A DNA stretch of 64,000 nucleotides from Paraneptunicella aestuarii (GTDB taxonomy: Bacteria > Pseudomonadota > Gammaproteobacteria > Enterobacterales > Alteromonadaceae). The notes under the pieces were generated by a model that saw only the letters and a list, made by a program, of their open reading frames with translations, had not been told where the DNA came from and made no database searches. Numbering within the stretch: position 1 is the stretch's first letter; every line of letters starts with the position of its first letter. Shown here in pieces: positions 53,245-62,015 of this stretch. The position numbers and the translations under genes were made by a program. The DNA lies in contig NZ_CP074570.1 of NCBI RefSeq assembly GCF_019900845.1, positions 1,612,001 to 1,676,000 on the forward strand. The letters run 5' to 3'.

Positions 53245-54000
53245 ATGTATAGAGAGCTACTCGAACCCATTAATCAATTTTTGCATTGTGTAACGCCAGA
53301 AGCATGGATTCAGGAAGCCATAAAACCTGAAAGGCTGCCTGTTATATTGATTGATCACTTGGTGTGTGAGTTAAAAGCAGCTCAGTCTGCAATGTACCTG
53401 ATCCGTAAATATGCAGTGAACAAAGACAGTGGCGATGCTCTATTAGCCTGGCTAAAACCTTTTGAAGATTTTACCTACCGCAAAGAAGGGGATTGGCGAA
53501 CGCTGGTGAAACACAACAATTTGACTAAAGCTATGCTGCCTAAATCGGGTACGCCTTATGGTCAGGATCTCATTGATAAGATGGTGTTGTTAATCAAAGA
53601 AGAATTGCATCACTTTTATCAGGTCTTGGAAATCATGGATGAATACAATATCGAATACGAAAATATTACCTCAAGCCGCTACGCCAAAGGCTTGTTGCGC
53701 CATGTTAAAACCTACGAGCCAGACACTTTAGTCGATAAGCTTATTTGTGGAGCTTATATCGAAGCACGTTCCTGTGAACGCTTTGCTGCCTTAGCGCCCC
53801 ATGTTGATAAGCGACTAGGTGACTTTTACGTTTCATTGCTGAGATCAGAAGCCCGCCATTATCAGGATTATTTGACCTTGGCGACAGAAATTGCTGGAGA
53901 AGATATTTCAGAACGCATCCGTTTCTTTGGCGAAGTAGAAGCTGAGTTGATTCGCACCCCTGACGATGATTTTAAGTTTCATAGCGGAGTGCCTGTCTAG
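53245..54000 (+). CDS. miaE: tRNA-(ms2io6A)-hydroxylase MiaE
   Basis: A 251-residue non-heme di-iron hydroxylase acting on 2-methylthio-N6-isopentenyladenosine at tRNA position 37. Ferritin-like ligands: E in LVCELKAAQ, E-x-x-H in IKEELHHFYQ, E in AYIEARSCERF, and E-x-x-H in RSEARHYQDYL. ATG 53245 (MYRELLEPINQFL) is preferred; the longer frame from 53176 has no homologous look. Full length. Confidence 0.93.
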   Translation: MYRELLEPINQFLHCVTPEAWIQEAIKPERLPVILIDHLVCELKAAQSAMYLIRKYAVNKDSGDALLAWLKPFEDFTYRKEGDWRTLVKHNNLTKAMLPKSGTPYGQDLIDKMVLLIKEELHHFYQVLEIMDEYNIEYENITSSRYAKGLLRHVKTYEPDTLVDKLICGAYIEARSCERFAALAPHVDKRLGDFYVSLLRSEARHYQDYLTLATEIAGEDISERIRFFGEVEAELIRTPDDDFKFHSGVPV

Positions 54001-54055
54001 GTTTTACCGATTTATCGTGATGTAAGTAATCGCTTCTTAGGTAGAGGGAATATAC

Positions 54056-54493
54056 ATGGACGAAAAAACGCTTTTTAAACATATTCAACAGCTTGAAGTT
54101 TCCTTACATCAACCCGATGTGCGTTCAAATCCGATAAAACTGGAAGCTTTGCTGCATCCCGAGTTTCAGGAAATTGGGCGTTCAGGAAACCGCTACAATC
54201 GTGTGGCGATAATGGCATTGCTTCTTGACGATGTTGATGAGTCTGAATCGGAAAAAGACGTCACATTGGTTAGTAAGAACTTTGCATTTGCTCTGTTATC
54301 ACCATCTTTAGTACAGGTGACCTATAAGTCAGCAGAGAAGGTGCTGAACCGAGCTCAGGACAGCCGTGAGGAAGAGTTAATCAACATAGCTTATCGCTCT
54401 TCTTTGTGGCAACGGGCAGACGCTATTGACCAAGGAAAAGCCGAGCAATGGCAAGTGCGTTTCCATCAAGGAACGCCATTGGCTGACTATTGA
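54056..54493 (+). CDS. DUF4440 / NTF2-like family protein
   Basis: A 145-residue protein with the NTF2-like cone pattern: an N-terminal helix with QLEVSLHQPDVRSNPIKLEALLHPEFQEIGRSG, then beta strands and a terminal RSSLWQRADAIDQGKAEQWQVRFHQGT, typical of DUF4440 members. Enzymatic role unknown. Its stop overlaps the hicB stop by seven bases tail-to-tail. Confidence 0.8.
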   Translation: MDEKTLFKHIQQLEVSLHQPDVRSNPIKLEALLHPEFQEIGRSGNRYNRVAIMALLLDDVDESESEKDVTLVSKNFAFALLSPSLVQVTYKSAEKVLNRAQDSREEELINIAYRSSLWQRADAIDQGKAEQWQVRFHQGTPLADY

Positions 54494-54930
54494 TGCTGTG
54501 CCATTTCATTTACCGCAGCTTTTGCTAGAAAATCAGAGCGGTCTTTGTAGTTTTGATGGCTTTGCACAAAGTCATCAACACGCTTTAACAATGGCTCATA
54601 CATGTTGATATTAATGCGTTTTTGCTTGGGCTTAAGTGATTCAACATCAATATCCAGACCAACCCACAAGTCATAATCAGGATATTCCTCTGAATAAGAT
54701 GTAAATCCAGTTTCCAGAGATGATATCAGGTGACCATCAGAAATTACTTCTTGTAGTAACTCTAAAATACAATACTTGGCTTGTTGCAACACATCTTGCT
54801 CAGTATCAGAAGCAGAGATACAGGCGTAGCCTAGTTTTTCAAATACAGGAACAACAATGCCAAAAGCTTCATCCGGGCTTGATGGTTTTTCAATTCCAAC
54901 CATGAACAACATGCTATTTATATTCCTCAT
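54487..54930 (-). CDS. hicB: HicB family antitoxin
   Basis: A 147-residue protein. The degenerate RNase H-like HicB fold (FMVGIEKPSSPDEAFGIVVPVFEKLGYACISASDTEQDVLQQA) is followed by a C-terminal DNA-binding segment (RININMYEPLLKRVDDFVQSHQNYKDRSDFLAKAAVNEM), which reads as a ribbon-helix-helix domain. Start uncertain: ATG 54948 lies inside hicA, 54930 has GGGA 10 bases upstream, 54912 has AGGA. It neutralises HicA and probably represses the operon. Confidence 0.88.
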   Translation of the reverse strand: MRNINSMLFMVGIEKPSSPDEAFGIVVPVFEKLGYACISASDTEQDVLQQAKYCILELLQEVISDGHLISSLETGFTSYSEEYPDYDLWVGLDIDVESLKPKQKRININMYEPLLKRVDDFVQSHQNYKDRSDFLAKAAVNEMAQHQ

Positions 54931-54937
54931 TTTTTTA

Positions 54938-55138
54938 TCATCCCACATTGATACCAGAAGCGCGTTTGATACTGTGAATTGTGCCTCTTGGCAGGTTTCT
55001 TTTGGGATGAGGAACCGTGAATTTTATTCCGGTAACAGGTGAATACCAGATTTGATGGTCTCCTTTTCCATGCCTTACAAATACACATCCCTGAGATTTA
55101 AGCAATCCGATAAGTTCCTTTGACGTCATTGTATCCAT
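54938..55138 (-). CDS. hicA: HicA family toxin (mRNA interferase)
   Basis: A 66-residue double-stranded RNA-binding-fold toxin that cleaves mRNA. Typical features: SKELIGLLKSQGCVFVRHGKGDHQIWYSP with the catalytic His in GDH, and the C-terminal PRGTIHSIKRASGI. ATG 55138 or 55129 may start it. It precedes and overlaps hicB, the standard order. The upstream region 55139-55200 should contain the operon promoter and operator. Confidence 0.93.
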   Translation of the reverse strand: MDTMTSKELIGLLKSQGCVFVRHGKGDHQIWYSPVTGIKFTVPHPKRNLPRGTIHSIKRASGINVG

Positions 55139-55286
55139 ACCCCTTTTGCATTAAATATACACACGCTTGTGTAAGTGTCAATGATTTGAAAGTTTTCGTT
55201 TCTAATGAATAGTTAAAATCATTGGTAAAGGGGGAAGATAGCAAAATGATCGTTTGGGAAAAGTTTCTTTAACTGTATAAAAACAA

Positions 55287-55315
55287 AACCCCATAATCAT
55301 CACAATTATGGGGTT
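55287..55315 (-). terminator. Rho-independent terminator of the coiled-coil gene
   Basis: AACCCCATAAT / ATTATGGGGTT form a perfect 11-base stem with a seven-base loop; on the minus strand it is followed by TTTGTTTTT. It lies 35 bases beyond the stop of the minus-strand gene at 55351. Confidence 0.85.
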
Positions 55316-55350
55316 CCAGATTATCTATTAGCTTGATTTACATTGCGCTT

Positions 55351-56085
55351 CTACAATGCGCAGAGCAGCCCGCCTGTCAGAAATCCTCCGGCGATTTGTA
55401 GCCAATTAGGCGCTAAATCAACTTTCGGTGGAGCTTTTAACAAGTCGATGTAGAGCTTGTTCACTTCCAGGTACATGGCAAAGGCTTTTTCGTAACCTTC
55501 GGAATAGGCTTGGGTTTTTTGTTGTTCCAGTACCAGTTTTTCGTTGGTGAGCTGGTTGATTTCCTGATTCAATCCAATGATCTTATCTTGCAGTTCAGCT
55601 TGTTGTTCACAGGCGCGTTGACTGTTTTTGGCGGTTACAGCAAGCTTTATGTAATCAATAGGAAGGACAAGCGAAGGGATTTTGAATCCACCTTCGGCGG
55701 GGGGAATTTTCACAAGTCGAATGCCTTTTACATCTTCCAATCCATAGGTTTTCTTAAAGTTGTCGGCAATGCTTTGTTCGTCTACTTCTGCGATGGTTAG
55801 CTTATTCGCTGCGATTAGCTTTTCCTTGATGTCGGCAATTTCTGATTCGTATTGGCCAATTTGCGTTTGTTGTGAAGCAATTTTCTTGTCTAACTCATCT
55901 TGCTTGGCTGTCAGCGAGGCAACCTTATCTTCCAGTTGGGCTTTTTCTGCTTGCATGTCCGCTTGTTGTTTTTCTGCTGCGGCAATTTTCTCTTTGGCAT
56001 CATTCCAGGCTTTAGAATACTGATAACCGCCAACGGCGACGATGATAATTAGAATAACAAGAGCCCAGTTCTTGATCGTTTCCAT
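55351..56085 (-). CDS. Membrane-anchored coiled-coil protein, unknown
   Basis: A 244-residue protein: a membrane helix at residues 8-24, a long coiled coil (about 30-95, rich in Lys/Glu/Gln/Ala), a compact segment (98-155) with the sequence IRLVKIPPAEGGFKIP, a second coiled coil (about 155-200), and a hydrophobic C-terminal end (about 228-244). I do not recognise the family; the layout vaguely recalls spanins or scaffolds of membrane complexes. It follows the 79-residue gene by 37 bases on the same strand and ends in its own terminator. Confidence 0.65.
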   Translation of the reverse strand: METIKNWALVILIIIVAVGGYQYSKAWNDAKEKIAAAEKQQADMQAEKAQLEDKVASLTAKQDELDKKIASQQTQIGQYESEIADIKEKLIAANKLTIAEVDEQSIADNFKKTYGLEDVKGIRLVKIPPAEGGFKIPSLVLPIDYIKLAVTAKNSQRACEQQAELQDKIIGLNQEINQLTNEKLVLEQQKTQAYSEGYEKAFAMYLEVNKLYIDLLKAPPKVDLAPNWLQIAGGFLTGGLLCAL

Positions 56086-56122
56086 GTTATTTCCCTGACG
56101 TGGTTAAAATTGAAAGACAGAT

Positions 56123-56362
56123 TTAAGCGGTAAGTGTGTGATCGTTGCGGTTGACACCGTTGTAATCACAGGCTTGATCCACATGGGACATCTCGCCATT
56201 TACCAACTCAAAATCAACTGTGTTACCACCTTCCACTGGGTTTTTCAGCTTTATACGGGTGTCGGTATTCTCTTCAAGCAAACGGATGGTAGATTGAATT
56301 CTAACAGCGGCATTCTCGTCGAGTTTGGTGGCTGTAGCGAAGTTTTCCTCGATAAGTGACAT
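56123..56362 (-). CDS. Small hydrophilic protein, unknown
   Basis: A 79-residue acidic protein (pattern LIEENFATATKLDENAAV, VEGGNTVDFELVNGEMSHV). It has no signal peptide or membrane helix. ATG 56362 is preceded by AAGGAG eight bases upstream, a strong ribosome-binding site, which supports that it is a real gene. It probably forms an operon with the coiled-coil gene downstream. Function unknown. Confidence 0.6.
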   Translation of the reverse strand: MSLIEENFATATKLDENAAVRIQSTIRLLEENTDTRIKLKNPVEGGNTVDFELVNGEMSHVDQACDYNGVNRNDHTLTA

Positions 56363-56681
56363 GTCACTCTCCTTATATTGAACAGACTAATACGACAATG
56401 ACGATCGCCTATTTACGAACGTCAATGATGCCAATATTACGGCTTTTAATTAACCTAAATGGTAAGTAATTTGGAATGTTGACAATATCGTTACCTATTG
56501 GCAAGAAGATTATTATCGGAAATATCCTAAGTTATCCGGGGGAAATTACGGATATTTGTGCCGAAATTGTGAAGAATGGGGGATGTTGGAATAGGGGGAG
56601 AAGCACAGCCACATTTCTATGGCTGTGGAGTTTATAGGCGACAAATAGCGATATCTAAAAATAAGCGCATTACTCTGATTT
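56363..56681. other. Intergenic region with 3' hairpin
   Basis: A 319-base gap. At 56604-56627 CACAGCCA pairs with TGGCTGTG (loop CATTTCTA), about 55 bases beyond the stop of the minus-strand exported-protein gene, whose terminator it probably is. The remainder is AT-rich and must carry the promoter of the small protein gene. Confidence 0.5.
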
Positions 56682-57452
56682 TTAGTGATGATGTCCACCA
56701 CCCAGTTGCTCGCCTTTATCGTTGTAGAATCCTGATGCACCATGTTCAATGAAACCAAGGTTAATCATTTTCATCAGGAAAGGATCGCTTTCGTTATCGC
56801 CCACATCGGCATAATCGGTTAGCTGATATTTATCCCAGGCTGCAAAAGCGGTATTAATGGTTTTTGCATCCAGATCTACCTTATTTAATGTCCAGGTTTT
56901 AGTGCCTGATTCCCCGCTTAGTTCCAGTGACTTGATCAGCTTAAGTTCCGGGATCCACTGTAATTTGGTGACAACTTTATTCTGGGGAGCGCTGCTGTAG
57001 TATTCCACAGTCCAGCAAGATTCTTTTTCGGTTTTGATTTTACTCAGTTGTTTGAATACGGAATTGGGCAGCAACTGATATTTATTATCCCAATTTATCT
57101 TTTCAGATTTGATTTCTTCAGAGGTGTATTCAATCCCGCGTTGATGAGCATCGAATTCTCTGTATAGCTTGATACGTTGATCTTTTTGATGCTCCCAAAG
57201 TTCAGTGATGTCTTTTTCCGGGAATTGATGACCAACCAGATTGTTTTTACGCCAAAGTACAAGCGTTTGGTGTCTGTGCTGTTCAGATTGACCTGACCGA
57301 GATAGGGTCTCAATGGTGTAATTTGCCGCGAGTTGATTTGGGGTATTGTTACAAACGTTTTGATTTGCAAAGGCTTTGCTACCTAAGAAAAGAAAGTTTA
57401 AACAAAGCAGGCTTACCAAGTTAATCAAGAGTTGAGCTGTGAGATTTTTCAT
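56682..57452 (-). CDS. Exported protein, unknown
   Basis: A 256-residue protein with a signal peptide (MKNLTAQLLINLVSLLCLNFLFLGSKAFA, cleavage before NQN). The mature part has two Cys (near the N-terminus and in KESCWTVEYY), which may form a disulfide, several acidic patches and a terminal GGGHHH metal-binding-like tail. Start ATG 57452 is chosen for the signal peptide. It resembles no family I can name. It lies downstream of the alkaline phosphatases on the same strand but after their terminator. Confidence 0.65.
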   Translation of the reverse strand: MKNLTAQLLINLVSLLCLNFLFLGSKAFANQNVCNNTPNQLAANYTIETLSRSGQSEQHRHQTLVLWRKNNLVGHQFPEKDITELWEHQKDQRIKLYREFDAHQRGIEYTSEEIKSEKINWDNKYQLLPNSVFKQLSKIKTEKESCWTVEYYSSAPQNKVVTKLQWIPELKLIKSLELSGESGTKTWTLNKVDLDAKTINTAFAAWDKYQLTDYADVGDNESDPFLMKMINLGFIEHGASGFYNDKGEQLGGGHHH

Positions 57453-57504
57453 TGCGGTTGATACTTCTATTTGAGGCTTATATAGAGCTTCTATTAAATA
57501 CAAC

Positions 57505-57534
57505 AATCCGGGATTTCAATAGAAATCCCGGATT
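57505..57534 (-). terminator. Terminator of the alkaline phosphatase operon
   Basis: AATCCGGGATTTC and GAAATCCCGGATT form a perfect 13-base stem with a four-base loop, 39 bases beyond the stop of the second phosphatase gene. The downstream minus-strand sequence is GTTGTATTT, moderately T-rich. Confidence 0.75.
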
Positions 57535-57572
57535 TTCATCGATTAATTCAACGAAAATTATCCGTTTGAATT

Positions 57573-59483
57573 TTAGTTAAGAGCAGCATTTGCCTTGTTG
57601 ACCAGATCAGCAGCGTAGTCCATAACGTGGAAGATAACGCTTTGCTCGTTGGTACCAGTCACCAGGTTTGCACCTGGGCCTTTGGCGTAAATACCCACAT
57701 CTTCACCCGCGTGAGTTTCAGAACCTAGTGGTACTAAAGCCTCTTGGTGATAACCAGAAGCGGTGGTGTCGACATTGCTCAAATCAACACGACCCGTTAC
57801 AGCACTGTAGTTGTAAGAAGCTTCTGCATCTGTTTCGTTGCCCAGATCCTTGAAACCTAAACCGTTGGTGTAACCCAAAGTAGTGTAAGGCATGTTATCG
57901 GCAGCCATGCTTGGCTCATCGGAACCGATAGGTACTACTTTACCCAGAATTGGGTTACCACGCTTAGGATAACCAGCGATAGTAAATACGTGGCTGTGGT
58001 CAGCAGTAACGATAATCAAGGTATCTTCTGCGCTGGTTTTGCTTGCAGCAGCTTGAACGGCTTTGGCAAACTCTACTGCGTCAGTTAATGCATTGTATGC
58101 GCTACCAGCGTGATGACCGTGGTCAATACGACCCGATTCAACCATCAGGAAGAAGCCGTCTTCGTCTTTTTTCAAGATGTCGATGGCTTTTGAAGTCATT
58201 TCCGTCAACGATGGCTCGCCTGCGATGTCATTAGCACGGTCAGCTTCGTATTGCATATGAGATTCGTTGAACAAACCAAATACGCGCTCGGCAGTTGCAG
58301 CGTTGATAGCATCAAAACCGGTTTGGTCGTAAACGTAGTTACCATTCGGATAAGCGGCTTTCCATTCTGCTGTCAGGTCGCGTCCGTCGGTACGATCACC
58401 TTCGGTGCTGCTGACTGCATCAGGGCTGTTGAATGCAGGATCTTTAGGTAAGAAGTGACGACGTCCGCCGCCCATGACAACTTCGATACCATCAACATCT
58501 AAACCGCTGTAACGCGCTTCAAGGTTGCTCTCGAAGTTCACCAATTGGTCAGCGATATCTTTACAACCTGCAGCAACTTGAGAAGCCGGCATGTCAGATA
58601 CGTCTTCCCAGTTACGGTCAGCCGATTTTGCGTATGTTGCTGCTGGTGTTGCGTGTGTAATACGAGCTGTTGAGATAATACCGGTGGCTTTACCTGCAAT
58701 TTCCGCCAATTCCAGCGCTGTTACCAACTCTTGACCTTGAGAAGAGGCGCAGTTTCCGCGTTCAACCGCTTCGGCAATACCAATGATACCTGCATCGGTT
58801 TTTACGCCCGACATCATAGCCGACATAGTTCCTGCTGAATCAGGGGTTTGAGCGTCAACGTTGTAGGTTTTAGAAAAGCCAGAGAATGGGAAATCGCCGA
58901 AGCTTAATACATTCTCTTCGCCCATCATGCCTTTGTCTTGGCCGTCCATAATACGGGCAGCCGTTACGGTAGAGATACCCATGCCGTCACCGACAAACAG
59001 GATGACGTTCTTGGCTTTGCCACGCATGTCCGCCAGTTGGCTTGCGTTTACTTGTGCGATTTGCAAGCTGGAAGTCGTTTCGCCTTTTGCTGCGTCTACA
59101 TTACCCACAGTAACCGCATTCCACTGCGCTTTTGCTTCTGTGATTTCTGCACGACCAGACACGAACCAAGGGTTGTTGGTGCTGCTTTGTAATTGTGCTG
59201 AGCTCAATTCTGTTGCTGCTGGAGTACACACATATTCTGTTGCACTGATTTCATCTGCATCCAACACATTGTTGCGATTGGCATCAAGTCCTGAATCAAT
59301 CTGAACGCCGCCATTAGCGCAGTGCTCACTGCCTACCGACAAGCTGGTTTGTGCTACCAGGCTGTTAATGCCTGCTGAACCTTGTGCGCCATCAGCGCCA
59401 TTTGCACCGTCATCACCGTCGCTCATACACCCGGTCAAGCTCAGGACAGACGCCGCAATTGCTGTATAAATAAATTGTTTCAT
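57573..59483 (-). CDS. Alkaline phosphatase, lipoprotein form with collagen-like linker
   Basis: A 636-residue secreted phosphatase. The start ATG 59483 gives a lipoprotein signal (LSLTGC, lipid-modified Cys near residue 19). A collagen-like Gly-x-y run (GDDGANGADGAQGSAG) follows, then a small domain with an EF-hand-like D-A-N-R-N-N-V-L-D-A-D-E-I loop and Cys residues (about 50-90), and the alkaline phosphatase fold from about residue 160: metal/Asp in FVGDGMGIS, nucleophile Ser in TPDSAGTM, HATPAATYAKSADRNWED, and metal His in DHGHHAG and TADHSH. Catalytic residues are intact. It is the second gene of a tandem pair. Confidence 0.92.
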   Translation of the reverse strand: MKQFIYTAIAASVLSLTGCMSDGDDGANGADGAQGSAGINSLVAQTSLSVGSEHCANGGVQIDSGLDANRNNVLDADEISATEYVCTPAATELSSAQLQSSTNNPWFVSGRAEITEAKAQWNAVTVGNVDAAKGETTSSLQIAQVNASQLADMRGKAKNVILFVGDGMGISTVTAARIMDGQDKGMMGEENVLSFGDFPFSGFSKTYNVDAQTPDSAGTMSAMMSGVKTDAGIIGIAEAVERGNCASSQGQELVTALELAEIAGKATGIISTARITHATPAATYAKSADRNWEDVSDMPASQVAAGCKDIADQLVNFESNLEARYSGLDVDGIEVVMGGGRRHFLPKDPAFNSPDAVSSTEGDRTDGRDLTAEWKAAYPNGNYVYDQTGFDAINAATAERVFGLFNESHMQYEADRANDIAGEPSLTEMTSKAIDILKKDEDGFFLMVESGRIDHGHHAGSAYNALTDAVEFAKAVQAAASKTSAEDTLIIVTADHSHVFTIAGYPKRGNPILGKVVPIGSDEPSMAADNMPYTTLGYTNGLGFKDLGNETDAEASYNYSAVTGRVDLSNVDTTASGYHQEALVPLGSETHAGEDVGIYAKGPGANLVTGTNEQSVIFHVMDYAADLVNKANAALN

Positions 59484-59521
59484 AATCTTATTCCGTCTCA
59501 ATATGTTCTGTTACTTCGGGC

Positions 59522-61102
59522 TTAGTCGATTAGGCCAAGGGCTTGGTCGATTAGGTGGAATACCACGCTTTGTTCAATAACGCCTTGTGCGTATTGCGAG
59601 CCTGGGCCCATTGCGTGTAGAGAAATGTCTTCACCTGCGTGAGTTTCAGAACCTAGAGGAATGGTTGCCTCCTGATGATAACCTGATGTTGTGGTGTCTA
59701 CGTTGCTGATGTCTTGACGACCTGCAACAGCTGCTTCGTTATACGATGCATCACCATCTGTCTCATTACCCAAATCGCGGAAGCCCAGGCCATTGGTGTA
59801 ACCTAACGTGGTGTACGGCATGTTGTCTTTAGCCATGCTAGGCTGGTCTGAACCAACAGGAACCACTTTGCCCAGAATGGGGTTGCCACGCTTAGGGTAT
59901 CCAGCGATAGTAAATACGTGACTGTGGTCAGCGGTAACAATAATCAGGGTTTCTTCAGGATTAGTTGCGCTAACCGCTGCTTGAACGGCATCTGCAAACT
60001 CAATGGTGTCAGTTAATGCATTGTAAGCACTACCTGCGTGATGACCGTGGTCGATACGACCCGATTCAACCATCAGGAAGAAGCCTTGTTCGTTGTTATC
60101 AAGCACGTCGATGGCTTTGCTGGTCATTTCGGCTAGAGAAGGTTCACCAGCAATATCATTGGCGCGGTCAGCTTCATATTGCATGTGTGATTCGTTGAAC
60201 AAACCAAATACACGCTCTGTTGTTGCTGCATTGATGGTGTCGAATCCTGCCTGATCATAAACGTAAACACCGTTAGGGTAGGCTGCTTGCCATTCTGCGG
60301 TTAAGTCACGACCATCAGTACGATCCCCTTCTACGCTGCTTACTGCATCAGGGCTATTGAACGTTGCGTCTTTAGGTAAGAAGTGACGACGACCACCGCC
60401 CATAACCACTTCCATACCATTTACATCAACACCAGGAAAACGAGTTTCAAGGTTCTTTTCGAAGTTAACCAATTGATCAGCGATATCTTTACATCCTGCA
60501 GTTACTGCCGCTTCTGGCATGTCAGAAACGTCTTCCCAGTTACGGTCAGCCGATTTTGCATAGGTTGATGCTGGTGTAGCGTGAGTGATACGTGCTGTTG
60601 AGATGATACCTGTCGATAGACCACGAATTTCAGCCAGTTCTAATGCTGTTACCAATTCGTTGCCTGCAACGGTAGAACAATCACCGCGAACAATGTCTTC
60701 GTCAACGCCGATAACGCCAGCGTCGGTTTTAATTCCTGTCATCATGGCAGTCATTGTGCCCGCTGAGTCAGGAGTTTGAGCATCGACGTTGTAGGTTTTT
60801 ACTTGCGCTGAAAACGGGAAGTTTTCAAAGCTCAGTAAACCTTCTTCACCAGAATTACCTTGTTGTTGGCCCTTTAAAATGCGCGCTGCGGTTAAGGTTG
60901 AAATACCCATACCATCACCAACGAACAAAATTACATTTTTAGCCTTTGTATTTGGCACTTGTTGTAATTTGCTATTGATACTTGATTGAGCACTGGTGTA
61001 CCAGGCGCTGGATGATTGTACTGCCGGTACTACCTGCGCTTGTGCTGTCACGGATACAGCAAGCGCCATCGCGCCAGTCTTGGCTATCCAGGTCTTGTTC
61101 AT
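59522..61102 (-). CDS. Alkaline phosphatase, soluble exported form
   Basis: A 526-residue phosphatase with a Sec signal peptide (MNKTWIAKTGAMALAVSVTAQAQ). The catalytic residues equal those of the paralogue (FVGDGMGIS, TPDSAGTM, DHGHHAG, TADHSH). From about residue 55 the two proteins are closely similar throughout, including long identical stretches, so they arose by tandem duplication; this copy lacks the lipobox, collagen-like run and EF-like domain. The second gene follows after 38 bases. Likely phosphate-scavenging operon. Confidence 0.93.
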   Translation of the reverse strand: MNKTWIAKTGAMALAVSVTAQAQVVPAVQSSSAWYTSAQSSINSKLQQVPNTKAKNVILFVGDGMGISTLTAARILKGQQQGNSGEEGLLSFENFPFSAQVKTYNVDAQTPDSAGTMTAMMTGIKTDAGVIGVDEDIVRGDCSTVAGNELVTALELAEIRGLSTGIISTARITHATPASTYAKSADRNWEDVSDMPEAAVTAGCKDIADQLVNFEKNLETRFPGVDVNGMEVVMGGGRRHFLPKDATFNSPDAVSSVEGDRTDGRDLTAEWQAAYPNGVYVYDQAGFDTINAATTERVFGLFNESHMQYEADRANDIAGEPSLAEMTSKAIDVLDNNEQGFFLMVESGRIDHGHHAGSAYNALTDTIEFADAVQAAVSATNPEETLIIVTADHSHVFTIAGYPKRGNPILGKVVPVGSDQPSMAKDNMPYTTLGYTNGLGFRDLGNETDGDASYNEAAVAGRQDISNVDTTTSGYHQEATIPLGSETHAGEDISLHAMGPGSQYAQGVIEQSVVFHLIDQALGLID

Positions 61103-61574
61103 AGTGGATGTTCCTATAAGTAAGTGTGTTTGTTGTTGCTTCGACTGAGTCCATCTCAGTTAAACGATGGCGAGGATAGGGGGATTGTGTGACAGAGTAT
61201 TTAAGTAATTAAGACGAAAATATTGCGTAAAAAAGACCAGTAAGACGAATGCGTGACGTTAATATTAAGGTGCGGATAAGTTATTCGGCGGGGGAATGTC
61301 GAATTGTTAAACGTATTTTTGTTTTAAATAATAAAAACAGTGAATTGCGTCGAATTTAAATATTGCATAAATATGACAATTTATATTTCTATATGACAAT
61401 AATAAGGATATTTTGTGACTTATTGCCATTGGTCATACCAGAATTACATTTTTCTACAAATATTTACCCCTGAACGGCAAAATATTTAGGGTTGGAAGCT
61501 GGACTTAATTGCAAACTGGTATACTTTTTATATTATGGCTCAAATATGAAAATGTGCTGTAAGGAGTGAAGTTT
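61103..61574. other. Regulatory region between phosphatase operon and CBS gene
   Basis: A 472-base AT-rich divergent region. ATATGACAAT occurs twice exactly 20 bases apart (61371-61380 and 61391-61400). A gene is not supported. It should contain the phosphatase promoter, probably phosphate-regulated, and the CBS-gene promoter. Confidence 0.45.
61371..61400. promoter_or_regulatory. Direct repeat ATATGACAAT with 20-base period
   Basis: Two identical 10-mers separated by 10 bases. The reverse complement reads ATTGTCATAT, containing TGTCAT as in Pho-box half sites, but the known Pho box uses an 11-base period, so the fit is imperfect. It lies about 270 bases upstream of the phosphatase start and about 175 before the CBS gene. 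Confidence 0.35.
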
Positions 61575-62015
61575 ATGGCCCTGGATCGAGTCATGAATAA
61601 AGAGTTTAAAGTGGTGGAGCCGTTGGATTCTCTACGCTATGTTGCATCGCTTTTTGAGACTCGAAATGTGTCACATGTATTGATTCAAGAAAACGGCGTT
61701 TTGCTGGGAATTATTTCTGATCGCGATGTGCTTAGAGCAATTCATCCGAATACTTTTTCGGATATTGCCTCTAATGTTGAGCTTAAGGTGTTAAATAAAA
61801 CCGCGAATCAGATAATGACAGCGAAACCCATTTGTATTGCAATTGAAAGCGCTATTATCAGTGCTGGCGAAATCATGCTGGATAACAATATCTCAGCATT
61901 GCCAGTGATGAATGACAAGGGAAGAGTCGTTGGGCTGGTTACTCTCAAGGGGATCGTGAATTATTTTGTTTCCCGTACCCGAAACAAAATGAACAATATC
62001 GAATCTTATATTTAA
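61575..62015 (+). CDS. CBS-domain pair protein
   Basis: A 146-residue protein made only of two CBS motifs (a Bateman module): VMNKEFKVVEPLDSLRYVASLFETRNVSHVLIQENGVLLGIISDRDVLRAI and IMTAKPICIAIESAIISAGEIMLDNNISALPVMNDKGRVVGLVTLKGIV. Such modules bind adenosine nucleotides and act as regulators. ATG 61575 with AAGGAG eight bases upstream is preferred to GTG 61566. The stop overlaps the convergent lpxH by four bases. Confidence 0.9.
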   Translation: MALDRVMNKEFKVVEPLDSLRYVASLFETRNVSHVLIQENGVLLGIISDRDVLRAIHPNTFSDIASNVELKVLNKTANQIMTAKPICIAIESAIISAGEIMLDNNISALPVMNDKGRVVGLVTLKGIVNYFVSRTRNKMNNIESYI

